Assembly (NCBI GenBank): GCA_045639325.1
Contig: JAZUCU010000004.1
Coordinates: forward strand, 1-61,292
DNA length: 61,292 nucleotides
Direction: 5' to 3'
Origin: RGIG8244 sp045639325
GTDB taxonomy: Bacteria; Verrucomicrobiota; Lentisphaeria; Victivallales; UBA1829
Under the pieces are notes generated by a model. The model was not told the DNA's origin. It searched no databases and saw only the letters and a list, made by a program, of their open reading frames with translations. A program made the translations under genes and the position numbers. Positions 8,912 through 22,105 of the stretch are shown piece after piece. The first letter of the stretch is position 1. Each line of letters starts with the position of its first letter.

Positions 8912-10065
8912 ACCGGAATATGATCAAACGTTTTTTTCCTGTTGTGTTCCTCCTGCTTCTTCTGGCTGGAACAGTTGCCGCTTATATCAAAAACAGAAAT
9001 GATGTTTCTGTATCTTCTGCGGGCGAACAGGCTGCTGCGGAATTTTTCTCTTTCAAACCGGAACAGGTTCGTTCCATCCGCATTTCCGGCGGCGGCGATG
9101 CGGTGACGGTGCAGAGTAAAGATAATGTCTGGATTCTTCCGGAAAGCAACGGGGCATTTGCCAGCCGTCAAACCGTTATTGAATTTCTGACGCAGCTTTC
9201 CAAGACCCGCCCGCTGCGCACATTGGAAACGGCGGACGATACCACATTGAAGAATTTGAACCTTTCCAAAGATCCGAAAGCCCGTCTGGGAGCAGGCGGC
9301 GGAATCAACGTGGAATTGACGGGTGAGAATGGTGTTAAAATTGCCTCTCTTACATTGGGAAAAGCACATGTCCGCCGGGAACAGGGGGCGTTGAATCAGA
9401 CGGGCAAAATTGCTTATGACGGACGTTATATCCGTTATGATAAAAAAGACGGGCGTTCCGTCATCTACCTGATCGGTCGTGTTTTTGACCGTTGTATGCC
9501 GGCGGCGGCGTACTGGATTGAACCGCTGAAATTGCCGTCGACAAACAATGTTTTCCGTATTCAGTATTCCCGCTTGAATGAGCAGGGCAAGCCGCAGGTT
9601 GTCTGGAGTGTGATCCCCAATCCGGGAAAACGCACATTCACCTTGCTTTATCCGCCGGGAAAAGAATTGGCATTGGGCGATCTTGCACGCCGCCTGGAAG
9701 TGTTGGGTGCACCGTTTACGCGGGATCTTGTTCCGCCGGAAAAGGCAAAAAATTTGAAATTCACCGATGAACTGCACGTATTCACCTCATCGGGTCAGAT
9801 ATACGTTCTTGCCATGGCGAAGATGGCGGAACCGGGGAATGCGGCTGCTACATTGCGCATTTCTCTGATTCCCAACCGGCTGAAACGTGCGAACGGGGAA
9901 TCGGATGCCGATTATCAAAAACGGGTGCATCGCCTTGCCGCTGATATGGCATATGACCGCAAGGCATTTAACGGCAGAGTTTTTTATATCAAAGATGATT
10001 TGATGAAACTTCTGGCATCGGTTCCGGAAGAAAAGCCGCGCATTCCGAAAGGGACAGGTAAATAA
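8908..10065 (+). CDS. DUF4340 domain-containing protein
   Basis: The ATGA overlap with the previous stop and a GGAG nine bases upstream favour the start at 8908 over the ATG at 8893, giving 385 residues. An N-terminal membrane helix (FFPVVFLLLLLAGTVAAYI) is followed by an extracytoplasmic domain with the DUF4340 pattern (EQVRSIRISGG..., WILPE, RTLETADD..LKNLNL). DUF4340 proteins are regularly encoded after GldG-like ABC auxiliary genes, as here, and are presumed accessory parts of that exporter. No enzymatic motif is visible. Confidence 0.85.
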   Translation: MNRNMIKRFFPVVFLLLLLAGTVAAYIKNRNDVSVSSAGEQAAAEFFSFKPEQVRSIRISGGGDAVTVQSKDNVWILPESNGAFASRQTVIEFLTQLSKTRPLRTLETADDTTLKNLNLSKDPKARLGAGGGINVELTGENGVKIASLTLGKAHVRREQGALNQTGKIAYDGRYIRYDKKDGRSVIYLIGRVFDRCMPAAAYWIEPLKLPSTNNVFRIQYSRLNEQGKPQVVWSVIPNPGKRTFTLLYPPGKELALGDLARRLEVLGAPFTRDLVPPEKAKNLKFTDELHVFTSSGQIYVLAMAKMAEPGNAAATLRISLIPNRLKRANGESDADYQKRVHRLAADMAYDRKAFNGRVFYIKDDLMKLLASVPEEKPRIPKGTGK

Positions 10066-10068
10066 AAT

Positions 10069-10905
10069 ATGTCGTATATTCCATGCGTCTTATCCATTGC
10101 AGGCAGTGATTCCGGCGGCGGTGCCGGAATACAGGCTGACTTGCGTGCGTTCCGTGCCTTTCATGTGTTCGGGACGACCGCGATTACTGCGATAACGGCG
10201 CAAAATCCAGCGGGCGTGCGGAGTGTTGCTCCGGTTCCGGTACAGAGCGTGGCGGATCAGATTCATGCCGTGCTGGATGGCTTTCCAGTCAAAGCAATCA
10301 AAACCGGCATGTTATGTTCTGCGGAAATTGTCCGGATGGTTTGTGATATTCTGGAAGAACTCAAGATGGTTCCGGTGGTAGTTGATCCCGTCATGATTTC
10401 CACCAGCGGAACGGAATTGCTTTGTGCGGAAGGGCAGGATATGGTAATTGAGCGTTTGCTGCCCCGTGCGGATTGGATCACGCCGAATCTGCCGGAAGCG
10501 GAATTGCTTTTGGGGCGCGAATTGGATTCTTTCCCGCAAATCGTTTCCGGCGGTTTGGAATTGGCAGAACGTTTTCATGCCGGAATCGTCATCAAAGGCG
10601 GTCATGGAGCAGATCCCCATCGGGCGGAAGATTTGATTTGTTATCAGGATTCGGTCTGGAGTCTGTCTGCTCCCCGGTTGACATTCCCGCCTTATGCATC
10701 CCATGGCACGGGCTGTTCGTTCAGTTCCGCTCTTGCCGCTGCGCTGGCATCGGGGATGGAGATGGAACAGGCGTTTTTGCAGGTGAAATCTTTCATTCAG
10801 ATGTCATTACAATCTGCCGTATCCGTTACGGAATCACTTGGCGTTATGCCGCCCGCCCTTTCTGCACCATTTCCGGCGGATGATATTACTATGGAGAAAT
10901 TATGA
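10069..10905 (+). CDS. thiD: Hydroxymethylpyrimidine/phosphomethylpyrimidine kinase
   Basis: This 278-residue ribokinase-fold enzyme phosphorylates HMP and HMP-phosphate in thiamine synthesis. It opens with the diagnostic IAGSDSGGGAGIQADLRAF (residues 7-25), has TTAITAITAQN, KTGMLCS and VVDPVM, and ends with the anion-hole motif SHGTGCSFSSALAAALA near residue 210. Length is normal for the family. It lies three bases after the DUF4340 gene and overlaps the amidase gene by four bases; no thiamine genes or TPP riboswitch are nearby, so its place in this operon looks incidental or tied to salvage. Confidence 0.95.
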   Translation: MSYIPCVLSIAGSDSGGGAGIQADLRAFRAFHVFGTTAITAITAQNPAGVRSVAPVPVQSVADQIHAVLDGFPVKAIKTGMLCSAEIVRMVCDILEELKMVPVVVDPVMISTSGTELLCAEGQDMVIERLLPRADWITPNLPEAELLLGRELDSFPQIVSGGLELAERFHAGIVIKGGHGADPHRAEDLICYQDSVWSLSAPRLTFPPYASHGTGCSFSSALAAALASGMEMEQAFLQVKSFIQMSLQSAVSVTESLGVMPPALSAPFPADDITMEKL

Positions 10906-11930
10906 AAAAATTCTGTATTCTGCTTTTTTTGATTGCACTTGTGCTGCATCTTCCGGCACAGACACCGGCCCCTGCGGCAACCCCGACTCCTGCTCCGGCA
11001 GCCGCCGCAAATCAACAACAGGCAGTCAAGCCGAAAGTCCATGCCGTACGGTTTGTGTACTATGCAGGCGTCCGCTACATTCTGCTGCAGGATATTGCGA
11101 GTTATTACCGTCTGTCCGTCCGTTATCTGAAAACGGGTGTAATTATGTATTCCAAAACCCGGCGGCTGACCATGTCTTATACCAAGCGGGAAGGTTTTAT
11201 CAATGGATCCCGGATTTATTTTCTTGCGCCGGTGCTGTATCTGGATAAACGTGCTTATATTTCCGAAAATGATTTTCTTAAGGTGATCGACCCCATTTTC
11301 AAAGTCAAACTGCCGATTAAACATCCGGTGAAAACGATTATGATCGACCCTGGTCATGGCGGCACAGACCCGGGTGCGCCGGGCCCTGTTCTGCGGGAAA
11401 AACAGATCAATCTTCTGGTTGCTCTGAAGTTGAAACGGGCGTTGGAACTGTTGGGCTTCAAGGTTATCATGACACGTGATCGCGATGTTTTCCCGTCCCT
11501 TGCTTCCCGTTCTGCATTATGTGCCTTGCGGAAGCCGGATTTATTTATTTCCATCCATTGCAATTCTGCGGGGAATAAGTCTGTCAGCGGCGTGGAAACA
11601 TTTCTTGCAACCCCGGCCCGCTCTGCATCGACGGCGGATAAAAAAAGCAGTGCGGTATCTCATCCGGGGAACCGGACCGACCGCAATAATTGCCGTCTGG
11701 CATACGAAATTCAGTCCGGTATTTTGAAATTTACGAAAGCTAATGACCGCGGAATCCGCCACGCCCGGTTTGCTGTCCTGCGCAACGCTTCCTGTCCGGC
11801 TGTATTGATTGAGACAGGCTTCCTTTCCCACACGGAAGAGGGTCGCAAACTTGCTACGAATGATTATCAGAACCGGTTGGTTGCCGGTATTGTATCCGGT
11901 ATTGCCCGGTATGCATACGCTGTAAAATAA
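10902..11930 (+). CDS. N-acetylmuramoyl-L-alanine amidase (Amidase_3), secreted
   Basis: This 342-residue protein has a signal peptide (MKKFCILLFLIALVLHLPAQ), an Ala-Pro linker, an N-terminal domain (about 45-140) resembling the copper-amine-oxidase-N-like or AMIN-type wall-binding modules, and a C-terminal Amidase_3 domain. Zinc ligands are visible as H in DPGHGG (about 152), E in REKQIN (about 165) and H in SIHCNS (about 219), with the catalytic E in IETGFLSH (about 303). It should cut the amide bond between MurNAc and the stem peptide during cell separation or wall turnover. It overlaps thiD by four bases. Confidence 0.92.
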   Translation: MKKFCILLFLIALVLHLPAQTPAPAATPTPAPAAAANQQQAVKPKVHAVRFVYYAGVRYILLQDIASYYRLSVRYLKTGVIMYSKTRRLTMSYTKREGFINGSRIYFLAPVLYLDKRAYISENDFLKVIDPIFKVKLPIKHPVKTIMIDPGHGGTDPGAPGPVLREKQINLLVALKLKRALELLGFKVIMTRDRDVFPSLASRSALCALRKPDLFISIHCNSAGNKSVSGVETFLATPARSASTADKKSSAVSHPGNRTDRNNCRLAYEIQSGILKFTKANDRGIRHARFAVLRNASCPAVLIETGFLSHTEEGRKLATNDYQNRLVAGIVSGIARYAYAVK

Positions 11931-11946
11931 ATCAAGGCGTCTACCT

Positions 11947-12699
11947 ATGTACATGATTGAAAAACATCAGATTGCTATTCCCGATGATTATTCAGAAGAT
12001 ACTTTTCTAGGAAAAGTCCGTTACCGTTTCAAACTGGATGGATACGATGCCTGGCTTGTTGTTCCCCACAATCCCATCCCCGGAAAATATTGGTTTGCAG
12101 TCCCCGAATGGCCGACCGCTTTCCCCGACCGGAATGGTGTCAATGCCCTGCTTGATATGGGATTTTATATGGTCCACGTGAACCTTCTCGGTTTGTATGC
12201 CTGTGATGAAGCCGTGGCAGTCATGCACAAATATTACAATATGCTGCAGGAAAACGGATTCCGCAAGAAAGGTGCCTTTATCGGTATGAGTCTGGGCGGC
12301 TTGTACAGTTTCCGTTATGCCAATGCGCATCCGGAAGGCGTCAGCTGCATTTATGCCGATGCTCCGGTGTGCGATTTGACTTACAAGACAACGGAAGAAT
12401 TAACGGCTCAGCGTTATGCCGCTTATCATACCGACAGCGATGAAGTTCTCAAAAAAGCATCTCCCATCAACAATCTGGAAAATATTGCCAAGGCGGATAT
12501 TCCGATTCTCATGCTGCTTGGATTTGCCGATAATGTGATCGACCCGTTGACCCATGGCATGATTCTGCTGGAACGCTTTACTGCATTGGGCGGGAAAGCC
12601 GAACTGGTGAAACGTCAGCTGTACGGACATCATCCTCACGGCATGGATAATCCCGGTCAGATTCTGGGCTTTATCATGCAGCATACTATGAATAAGTAA
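11947..12699 (+). CDS. Alpha/beta hydrolase (prolyl-oligopeptidase-like/esterase)
   Basis: This 250-residue protein has no signal peptide. The nucleophile elbow GMSLGG (Ser near residue 115), a later acid in LGFADNVIDP (near 195) and His in GHHPHGMDNP (near 228) make a complete triad. WFAVPEWPTAFPDRNGVNALLDMGFYMVHV is close to hydrolases annotated as acyl-peptide or sugar-ester hydrolases in gut bacteria. The substrate is unknown. It lies 16 bases after the amidase gene and ends the operon at the terminator 12723-12769. Confidence 0.82.
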   Translation: MYMIEKHQIAIPDDYSEDTFLGKVRYRFKLDGYDAWLVVPHNPIPGKYWFAVPEWPTAFPDRNGVNALLDMGFYMVHVNLLGLYACDEAVAVMHKYYNMLQENGFRKKGAFIGMSLGGLYSFRYANAHPEGVSCIYADAPVCDLTYKTTEELTAQRYAAYHTDSDEVLKKASPINNLENIAKADIPILMLLGFADNVIDPLTHGMILLERFTALGGKAELVKRQLYGHHPHGMDNPGQILGFIMQHTMNK

Positions 12700-12722
12700 T
12701 TTCTTCTTTCAATACAAAAAAT

Positions 12723-12769
12723 ACGGCTTCCGTGATCGTTTTTATATTCGAATCACGGAAGCCGTTTTT
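12723..12769 (+). terminator. Strong intrinsic terminator ending the ABC-thiD-amidase operon
   Basis: A perfect 14-bp stem, ACGGCTTCCGTGAT (12723-12736) with its complement at 12752-12765, is followed by TTTT. Bases 12770-12980 downstream hold no gene that I can see. Confidence 0.93.
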
Positions 12770-12980
12770 ATTCAGAGGCAATATCAAAAGTATTCAAAAC
12801 TGCTTGAAAAATCTTGTTGCGATCTGAATATGGATCCGGCTTCATTTTATTATGCCGTGACAAGGCGTTTCCGGTGGTTACTCTACGAGTAGCCACGCAA
12901 AAATTACCACATTCATCTCATCAACAATCTTCTTTCAAATCATTTTTTGACGTACTTTTGAAATTACCTCATACGCCAAC

Positions 12981-14585
12981 TTATTTATTCTTGTTGTATT
13001 CTTTCACGCGCTTGCTCAAATCACGCCATGCCAGTTTGGGACGGCGGTATTCATCCAGCAGCCCTTTGTTGTTGAAACCGCGGGGACGTGAGATACCCAT
13101 CACATTATTGATGTAGGTATTTGCGTTGGCAAAATGCCACAAAGCCAACCCGTTGCAGCGGGGATCGGTCAGAACTTTTTCCAGAACGGTGCAGCAGAGT
13201 TCAGACTGATATTCTTCCGACCAGCGGACGCCGGAATGATCGCCATAGATGGCAGATGCACCGATTTCACTGATCATGAAGGGCTTCTTATCGGAAATCT
13301 TTTCCTTCAGATATTTGTCGATGGTGGGAACGATACATTCTACGCCTTCATCGCTGTACCATGCCGGGTAAATGTTGATCGCCTGAATGTCGCTCAAATC
13401 AATGGAAATGTCATTGGTCATGCGGTTGCAGGCAAAGGTCGCCGGGCGGGTCGGGTCCATGCGGTGACAGATATCCATATAACGCTTGATGACATCGCGG
13501 ACCGCTTCGTGCTGACTTTCACATTCGTTGAGGAAGCCGTGAATGATCAGAGACGGGTGGTTGATGCTGTTGCGGATGGTGACTTCCAGCTGTTCGGCAA
13601 GCGTTTCCACAAAAACGGAATTTTCTTCGAAGTCATCGGGCACTTTACCATTGCCCCAGGTCGGTTTATGACAGTTGCCCCATGCGAGGGGTTCTTCCCA
13701 CACGAGCAAGCCGAGACGGTCGCAGGTATCAAAGAGGAATTCACGCTGGGGATAATGACTGCCGCGGATAAAGTTGAATCCGGCTTCTTTGAGCATGACC
13801 AGGTCACTGGCAATGAGAGATTCCGGTGTGGCGGAACCGAATTCGGGGTGACTGTCATGACGGTTTACGCCCAACAGTTTGATTTTTTCGCCGTTCAGCA
13901 GCAGATCCGGCCCGCTCCAATCCAGCGTACGGATCCCGAATGTTACGTCTTTACCGTTGATTGTTACGGTGTGAAGATTCGGGGTATCCGGACTCCATAC
14001 TTTGAAATTGGGGACGTTGCAGCGGAAAACATTCTGTGTAGGCATTGTCTTGTAATCCACGCCGTCGAAAGCGATCTGCAAGGTTGCAGCGGTTGTTTCC
14101 ACATGGATTTCGATTTCCCCGGTGGTGTGGGAGAGGGGGAATACCTGAATGGAACGGATTTCATCGGCTTCCACTTTTTCCATTGTAACGTGGTCGAAAA
14201 TGCCGCCGAAGGGATAGAAGTCATAAAAATCCCGGAAGAGGGGATGACCTTTTGAGAAGTTATCGGTGCGGATGACGATTTCAACAAAACCTTTATCCGC
14301 CTGAAATTCGACTTCGGAGGGAGACCATGCGAGATAACTGTCTTTCAACAGTTTTCCATCACAGTAAACGGCGGTGCGCATACCGGAAGATGCGATCCGC
14401 AGACGATATGTTCCGGCTTCTGCGATTTTCACATTTTTTCTGTACCATCCGCAACCGCGCTGAGGGTAATAGAGCCCGGCGACATCGAAGCAACCGGGGA
14501 CAGCCATAGCCGAGTTATAGCAGGGAGTATCTTCCACGGATTTTGTGAAAGCGAAATCCCAAACGCCATCAAGATTCATTTTCAT
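12981..14585 (-). CDS. Glycoside hydrolase family 2 (beta-glucuronidase/galactosidase-like)
   Basis: This 534-residue cytoplasmic protein has the GH2 order: a jelly-roll sugar-binding domain (residues 1-150), a short immunoglobulin-like domain, and a TIM barrel starting near LLLNGEKIKLLGVNRHD. The acid/base Glu lies in HGFLNECES (near 352) and the nucleophile Glu in MISEIGAS (near 439). The sequence RGSHYPQREFLFDTCDRLGLLVWEE is characteristic of beta-glucuronidases and beta-galactosidases. It is shorter than the 600 residues of UidA. No signal peptide suggests action on imported oligosaccharides or glycosides. AAGGAG upstream supports the start. Exact specificity is unknown. Confidence 0.9.
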   Translation of the reverse strand: MKMNLDGVWDFAFTKSVEDTPCYNSAMAVPGCFDVAGLYYPQRGCGWYRKNVKIAEAGTYRLRIASSGMRTAVYCDGKLLKDSYLAWSPSEVEFQADKGFVEIVIRTDNFSKGHPLFRDFYDFYPFGGIFDHVTMEKVEADEIRSIQVFPLSHTTGEIEIHVETTAATLQIAFDGVDYKTMPTQNVFRCNVPNFKVWSPDTPNLHTVTINGKDVTFGIRTLDWSGPDLLLNGEKIKLLGVNRHDSHPEFGSATPESLIASDLVMLKEAGFNFIRGSHYPQREFLFDTCDRLGLLVWEEPLAWGNCHKPTWGNGKVPDDFEENSVFVETLAEQLEVTIRNSINHPSLIIHGFLNECESQHEAVRDVIKRYMDICHRMDPTRPATFACNRMTNDISIDLSDIQAINIYPAWYSDEGVECIVPTIDKYLKEKISDKKPFMISEIGASAIYGDHSGVRWSEEYQSELCCTVLEKVLTDPRCNGLALWHFANANTYINNVMGISRPRGFNNKGLLDEYRRPKLAWRDLSKRVKEYNKNK

Positions 14586-14660
14586 AATACAATTCTCCTT
14601 GAAATAATTGATTCATGGATAATATAATGTGATTTATGTTATATTCAAATTTTTAATAAT

Positions 14661-14699
14661 AAAAACCCCCGCATTTTCATGAAATTGAAAATACGGGGG
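14661..14699 (-). terminator. Intrinsic terminator of nifJ
   Basis: On the minus strand a 14-bp stem with one mismatch (CCCCCGTATTTTCA paired with TGAAAATGCGGGGG) is followed by five T. It sits 62 bases after the nifJ stop. A second, T-less hairpin built on GGACCGGAGTCC lies at about 14729-14740. Confidence 0.9.
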
Positions 14700-14760
14700 A
14701 ATCCGTGTACAGACTTACGGGAAATCCTCAGGACCGGAGTCCGGAGGAATCCGTTTTATC

Positions 14761-18300
<3,540 letters not shown>

Positions 18301-18434
18301 TTCGTTTATTCTCCTTGCTGCGGGGTGAAGATCCCGGAATAACGTTTCCGCACTCCCCACCAGAGGGGTGGAAATGATGTCATTCCTCAAGATCCGTATA
18401 TAAAAAATTACTTGATGAATAAAATATTCTCAAT

Positions 18435-18462
18435 AATATACACCGGAATCGGAAAAAGTCAA
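18435..18462 (-). promoter_or_regulatory. Promoter of nifJ
   Basis: On the minus strand TTGACT (18457-18462) and TATATT (18435-18440) are 16 bases apart, giving a leader of about 130 bases. The same TTGACT/TATATT pattern recurs at other strong promoters in this window. Confidence 0.7.
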
Positions 18463-18506
18463 CTTTTTTTCAGCTTTTTTTATATATTATATATAAAGTA
18501 CAGAAA

Positions 18507-19895
18507 TTATTGCCCCGTCAGGACATATTTCCGATTCGGATTCATGTGTTTCCGGTAGACGTAATACAGGCCCGCTCCACAGGTGATGATCGTCAGAATA
18601 TAAGAAATCGGATAGGTGATGAGCACCGTCCCGAACGTCTTATGTCCCGGGTAAATGCAGGTGAGCCACCAGATACGGAATATACATACCGAGAAAATCA
18701 TGGCAATGGTCGGGTAAATCGAATAACCAAGCCCGCGCAATGCTCCCGAAGAAATTCCCTGGAAGATGGAGAATACACAGGGCAGCAGCATATACATGGA
18801 GCGGATCCGGGCAAATTCCATCACTTCCGGACCCGGAGAATGGATGAACCAGCTGACCCATACATTCAGATAATAATGTGCCAGACCGCCCATGGATACG
18901 CCGAGAAGAATCGCATAGATCACACACCATTTCAGCGTTTTCCAGACACGGTCGTATTTCTTTGCACCGTAATTCTGACCGCCGAAAGAAAGCATGGTTT
19001 GATGCAATGCTGATGATACCGCATTGATGATCGAGCCTTCCGCAAAACAAATCACGGTCGATGCCGCAATCGCGCTGGATCCAAAGGAATTGATTGCACT
19101 CGCAACCAGCATGTTCGCCAACGCAAAACAGGAACTTTGGAGTCCGGCAGGAATTCCGTTGTACAACAGTTTCCGCAAAATCGGGAAGTCGATCCGCCAC
19201 AATTTGCCCGGGTAAAAACGGCAGGCACCGTGTGTTTTCTGCAGGACGCGCAAGATCAATGCCATTGCCAGAAACTTGGAGAGCATGGTCGACAATGCAA
19301 CGCCGAATACATCCCATTTGAAGACGATGACAAAAAGCATATTCAGGATCATATTGACTACGCCGGATATGGTCAGCAGGATCATTGCCTGTTTGGTATC
19401 TCCTATCGCCCGCAGGATCGCACAGCCGAAGTTGTACACCAGCATGGCGGGCATTCCCCACAGCGTGACGATGAAGTATAATAACGCCCCATCCATCACG
19501 TTATCCGGCGTCTGAATCAACCGGAGCATCGACTTGCCAAAGATGCATCCGATAATCACAAGCAGGATCCCGCAGAATATTCCCAGTGCAATGGAGTTAT
19601 GAACTGCCCGGCTGGCTTTCTGACTGTCTTTCGCCCCTATGAATTGGGCGATGACCACGTTGATCCCGGTTCCCATGCCGAAGAAGACACACAGCAATAA
19701 ACTGGATATGGCACCCGGCGCTCCCACGGCGGCAACGGCATTTTCCGCATTTTCTGAAAAATGCCCGACAACTGCCACATCCGTTGCGTGAAAGACCGTT
19801 TGCAACATGACAGTCAGGATTAATGGCAGATTGAATTTCCAAATCTGTATTGGAATCGACCCTGTGGTCAAATCCATTTTACTGGTAGCAGCCAT
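18507..19895 (-). CDS. MATE family efflux transporter
   Basis: This 462-residue protein has about twelve membrane segments in two repeated halves. The first helix region (WKFNLPLILTVMLQTVFHATDVAVVGHF) and AVAAVGAPGAISSLLLCVFFGMGTGINVVIAQFIGAKD are typical of MATE proteins of the NorM/DinF type, which export cationic drugs or metabolites using Na+ or H+ gradients. It is the last gene of a three-gene minus-strand operon with two Gfo/Idh/MocA oxidoreductases; the gap to the upstream gene is 35 bases. The ribosome binding site is weak; the in-frame ATG at 19877 is an alternative start. Confidence 0.92.
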   Translation of the reverse strand: MAATSKMDLTTGSIPIQIWKFNLPLILTVMLQTVFHATDVAVVGHFSENAENAVAAVGAPGAISSLLLCVFFGMGTGINVVIAQFIGAKDSQKASRAVHNSIALGIFCGILLVIIGCIFGKSMLRLIQTPDNVMDGALLYFIVTLWGMPAMLVYNFGCAILRAIGDTKQAMILLTISGVVNMILNMLFVIVFKWDVFGVALSTMLSKFLAMALILRVLQKTHGACRFYPGKLWRIDFPILRKLLYNGIPAGLQSSCFALANMLVASAINSFGSSAIAASTVICFAEGSIINAVSSALHQTMLSFGGQNYGAKKYDRVWKTLKWCVIYAILLGVSMGGLAHYYLNVWVSWFIHSPGPEVMEFARIRSMYMLLPCVFSIFQGISSGALRGLGYSIYPTIAMIFSVCIFRIWWLTCIYPGHKTFGTVLITYPISYILTIITCGAGLYYVYRKHMNPNRKYVLTGQ

Positions 19896-19930
19896 TGTTT
19901 CTGATAACGGGGTTATTTAACGGTATTTAC

Positions 19931-20917
19931 TCAAATTGCAGCATCCTGGATACGAATGACCTGACGGGTTCCTTCCAGTACGACTTCTGTATTCAAATCT
20001 GCTTCCCTGCCTGTAACATCAAGCAGGAAATCATCCAGATAATCCGGGCGGACTTTTGCGGACGGCGGGAAGATGGTAATATCGCTGTAACCGTTCAGCC
20101 AGGCTTTGATTTTGCCGGAGGAATAAGAGAATTCCATCATGCCTTTTGTGCCCCAGATATTGAAACGCCAGTAGCAGTTATGAGAATATCCCATGCTGTC
20201 CGGAGCAGAGTAGGAGACGTCACCCATGACGCCGCATCCGTTTTCCAGCGTGATCATGATCTGTGCTGCATCTTTGAAACATTCGCTTTCTTTTTCCATA
20301 GCCTGCCAGGTACGGGCGGCGATGACTTTGTCGATTTTCAAACCGGTGATCCAGGGGATGATATCCGTTGCATGACTGGCGATATCCGTAATGGTTCCAC
20401 CGTGTTTGCCGGGTTCAAAATACCAGCCCGGGCGGGATGCGCGCATGAGCGGGTGCTGGGCGGAGAACTGGACTTGGAGAATATCGCCCAGGGTTCCTTT
20501 TGCAATTTCTTCTTTTGCGGTGTAGAAAAGCGGATTGCAGCGCAAGTCATACATGCATCCGAGTTTGAGACCTTTTTCTGCCGTCAGTTTTGCGATTTCT
20601 TCCAATTCTTCGGCGGAGGTACAGATGGGTTTATCGGCGATGACGTGTTTGCCCGCTTTCAGAGCGCGGATGACCAGGCTGCCGCGTTTGGTGTAATAAT
20701 CCCCGATTGCAATGATGTCGCAGGGGACTTCCGCCAGCATTTGATCGTAGTTGGTATGGGTGATGGCGATTTCCGGATGACCTTTGAGCAGAGATTCTTC
20801 CGGCGCTTCTTCGCAGATCGCGCAGATTTCCAGCTGAGGATTGTTTGCCGCATTGTTGTACAGAGCAAAGATATGACTGTGACGGAATCCGGCAAATGCA
20901 ATTTTCATTTTTGACAT
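19931..20917 (-). CDS. Gfo/Idh/MocA family oxidoreductase
   Basis: This 328-residue NAD(P)-dependent enzyme has an N-terminal Rossmann fold (MKIAFAGFRHSHIFALYNNA; the usual GxGxxG is reduced to GFRHSH) and the DKP motif (HVIADKPIC near 94) in place of EKP. The C-terminal sheet domain carries the HGGTITDIASHATDIIPW segment with the conserved histidine near 180. Substrates are probably sugars or inositols. It follows the paralog at 20925 by seven bases and precedes a MATE gene. AAAGGA ten bases upstream supports this start. Confidence 0.88.
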   Translation of the reverse strand: MSKMKIAFAGFRHSHIFALYNNAANNPQLEICAICEEAPEESLLKGHPEIAITHTNYDQMLAEVPCDIIAIGDYYTKRGSLVIRALKAGKHVIADKPICTSAEELEEIAKLTAEKGLKLGCMYDLRCNPLFYTAKEEIAKGTLGDILQVQFSAQHPLMRASRPGWYFEPGKHGGTITDIASHATDIIPWITGLKIDKVIAARTWQAMEKESECFKDAAQIMITLENGCGVMGDVSYSAPDSMGYSHNCYWRFNIWGTKGMMEFSYSSGKIKAWLNGYSDITIFPPSAKVRPDYLDDFLLDVTGREADLNTEVVLEGTRQVIRIQDAAI

Positions 20918-20924
20918 GAGTAAC

Positions 20925-22040
20925 TTATCCTTTCCGGGTGCTGTTTTTAATAAAGTTGTTCAGAATCTCATCAAATTTTCCGCTGTCGATAGGCAGCTTG
21001 ACGGACTGCTGTAATGTGCCGGACATGAGCATGGCGTTTGCCAGTTCCAGACTGTTGATCCCTTCCACGGCGGGTGCATACAACGGTGTGCCATTGGCAA
21101 TGGCATCAGCAAAGTTTTCGATGATGTCGCGATGGGATGCATGGTCGATTGTGCCGATGGGGACTTTGATATCCCAAACGGTGGGCATTCCCATGAAGAC
21201 ATCGCTGTTTTTGCAGAATTGTGACATTTCTTCTTCGTTGCGATAGAAATAGAGGGTATCGTTTTCCAGAATGACTTTGCCCCGTTCTGCGGCGATTTCC
21301 AACCGGTTGGTTCCGGGAGCTTCGCCGGTGGAGGTGACGAATATGGCAGTTTTGCCATCGGCATATTCAAAAATCGCGCTGACTTCGTCTTCCACTTCAA
21401 TGTCATGATATTTGCCGAAGAATACGGATGCTGTGATTTTTTCCGGCATACCGAAGAACCATTGCATCAGGTCGAGCTGATGAGGACACTGGTTGAGAAG
21501 CACGCCGCCGCCTTCTCCGGACCAGGTGGCACGCCATGTACCGGAATTATAATATTTCTGTGTGCGGAACCAGTTTGTGATGATCCAGTTGATACGGCGG
21601 ATGGCTCCCAGTTCGCCGGAATCGATCAACTGTTTCAATTTCATATTGGCGGGCATTCTGCGGAGACAGAACATGGCACTGGCGATGATATTGGGATTTT
21701 CTTTGCACAGTTTTACAAATTCTTCCGCCTGGGATTTCTGTACCGCAATGGGTTTTTCCACAAGGACATGAATTCCGCGCTTGATTGCTTCCATTGCAAT
21801 AGGCACGTGGAAATAATGGGGTGTGGCAATGATCACGCCATCGACTAAACCGGAATCCAGTAATTCTTCGCTGGTATTGAAGTGTGCGGCATCCCCCGCG
21901 TTTTCTTTCTGTCGTTCCAATGCTGCCGGATCAATATCGCAGATCGCGGTCAGTTTGCAATTGGAAAGCTGTTTGATGTTACCGATATGGAAACTGCCGA
22001 TTGTGCCGACACCGATAATGCCAAGACGTATTGCTGACAT
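20925..22040 (-). CDS. Gfo/Idh/MocA family oxidoreductase
   Basis: This 371-residue protein has a clean Rossmann motif (GIIGVGTIGSFHIGNI), the catalytic-domain motif HVLVEKPIA near 95, and GEGGGVLLNQCPHQLDLMQWFFG near 180, where the lysine of EKP and the histidine of CPHQLD are the usual catalytic residues. It is the first gene of an operon with a second, only distantly similar Gfo/Idh protein. Two such enzymes in tandem often carry out successive oxidation and reduction of a sugar. Substrate unknown. Confidence 0.9.
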   Translation of the reverse strand: MSAIRLGIIGVGTIGSFHIGNIKQLSNCKLTAICDIDPAALERQKENAGDAAHFNTSEELLDSGLVDGVIIATPHYFHVPIAMEAIKRGIHVLVEKPIAVQKSQAEEFVKLCKENPNIIASAMFCLRRMPANMKLKQLIDSGELGAIRRINWIITNWFRTQKYYNSGTWRATWSGEGGGVLLNQCPHQLDLMQWFFGMPEKITASVFFGKYHDIEVEDEVSAIFEYADGKTAIFVTSTGEAPGTNRLEIAAERGKVILENDTLYFYRNEEEMSQFCKNSDVFMGMPTVWDIKVPIGTIDHASHRDIIENFADAIANGTPLYAPAVEGINSLELANAMLMSGTLQQSVKLPIDSGKFDEILNNFIKNSTRKG

Positions 22041-22105
22041 ACTTTTTTATCCTTAAATTATATAACTTTATAGTTTCTACGCATGTATGCGACAATAAAT
22101 AATCT

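Noticed and set aside
10902..10911. TPP riboswitch associated with thiD
   Set aside because: thiD starts three bases after the preceding gene, leaving no room for a riboswitch, and no THI-box sequence was seen.
12877..12895. Hairpin GGTTACTC-TAC-GAGTAGCC
   Set aside because: Short, one mismatch, no T-tract and no adjacent gene end; probably chance.
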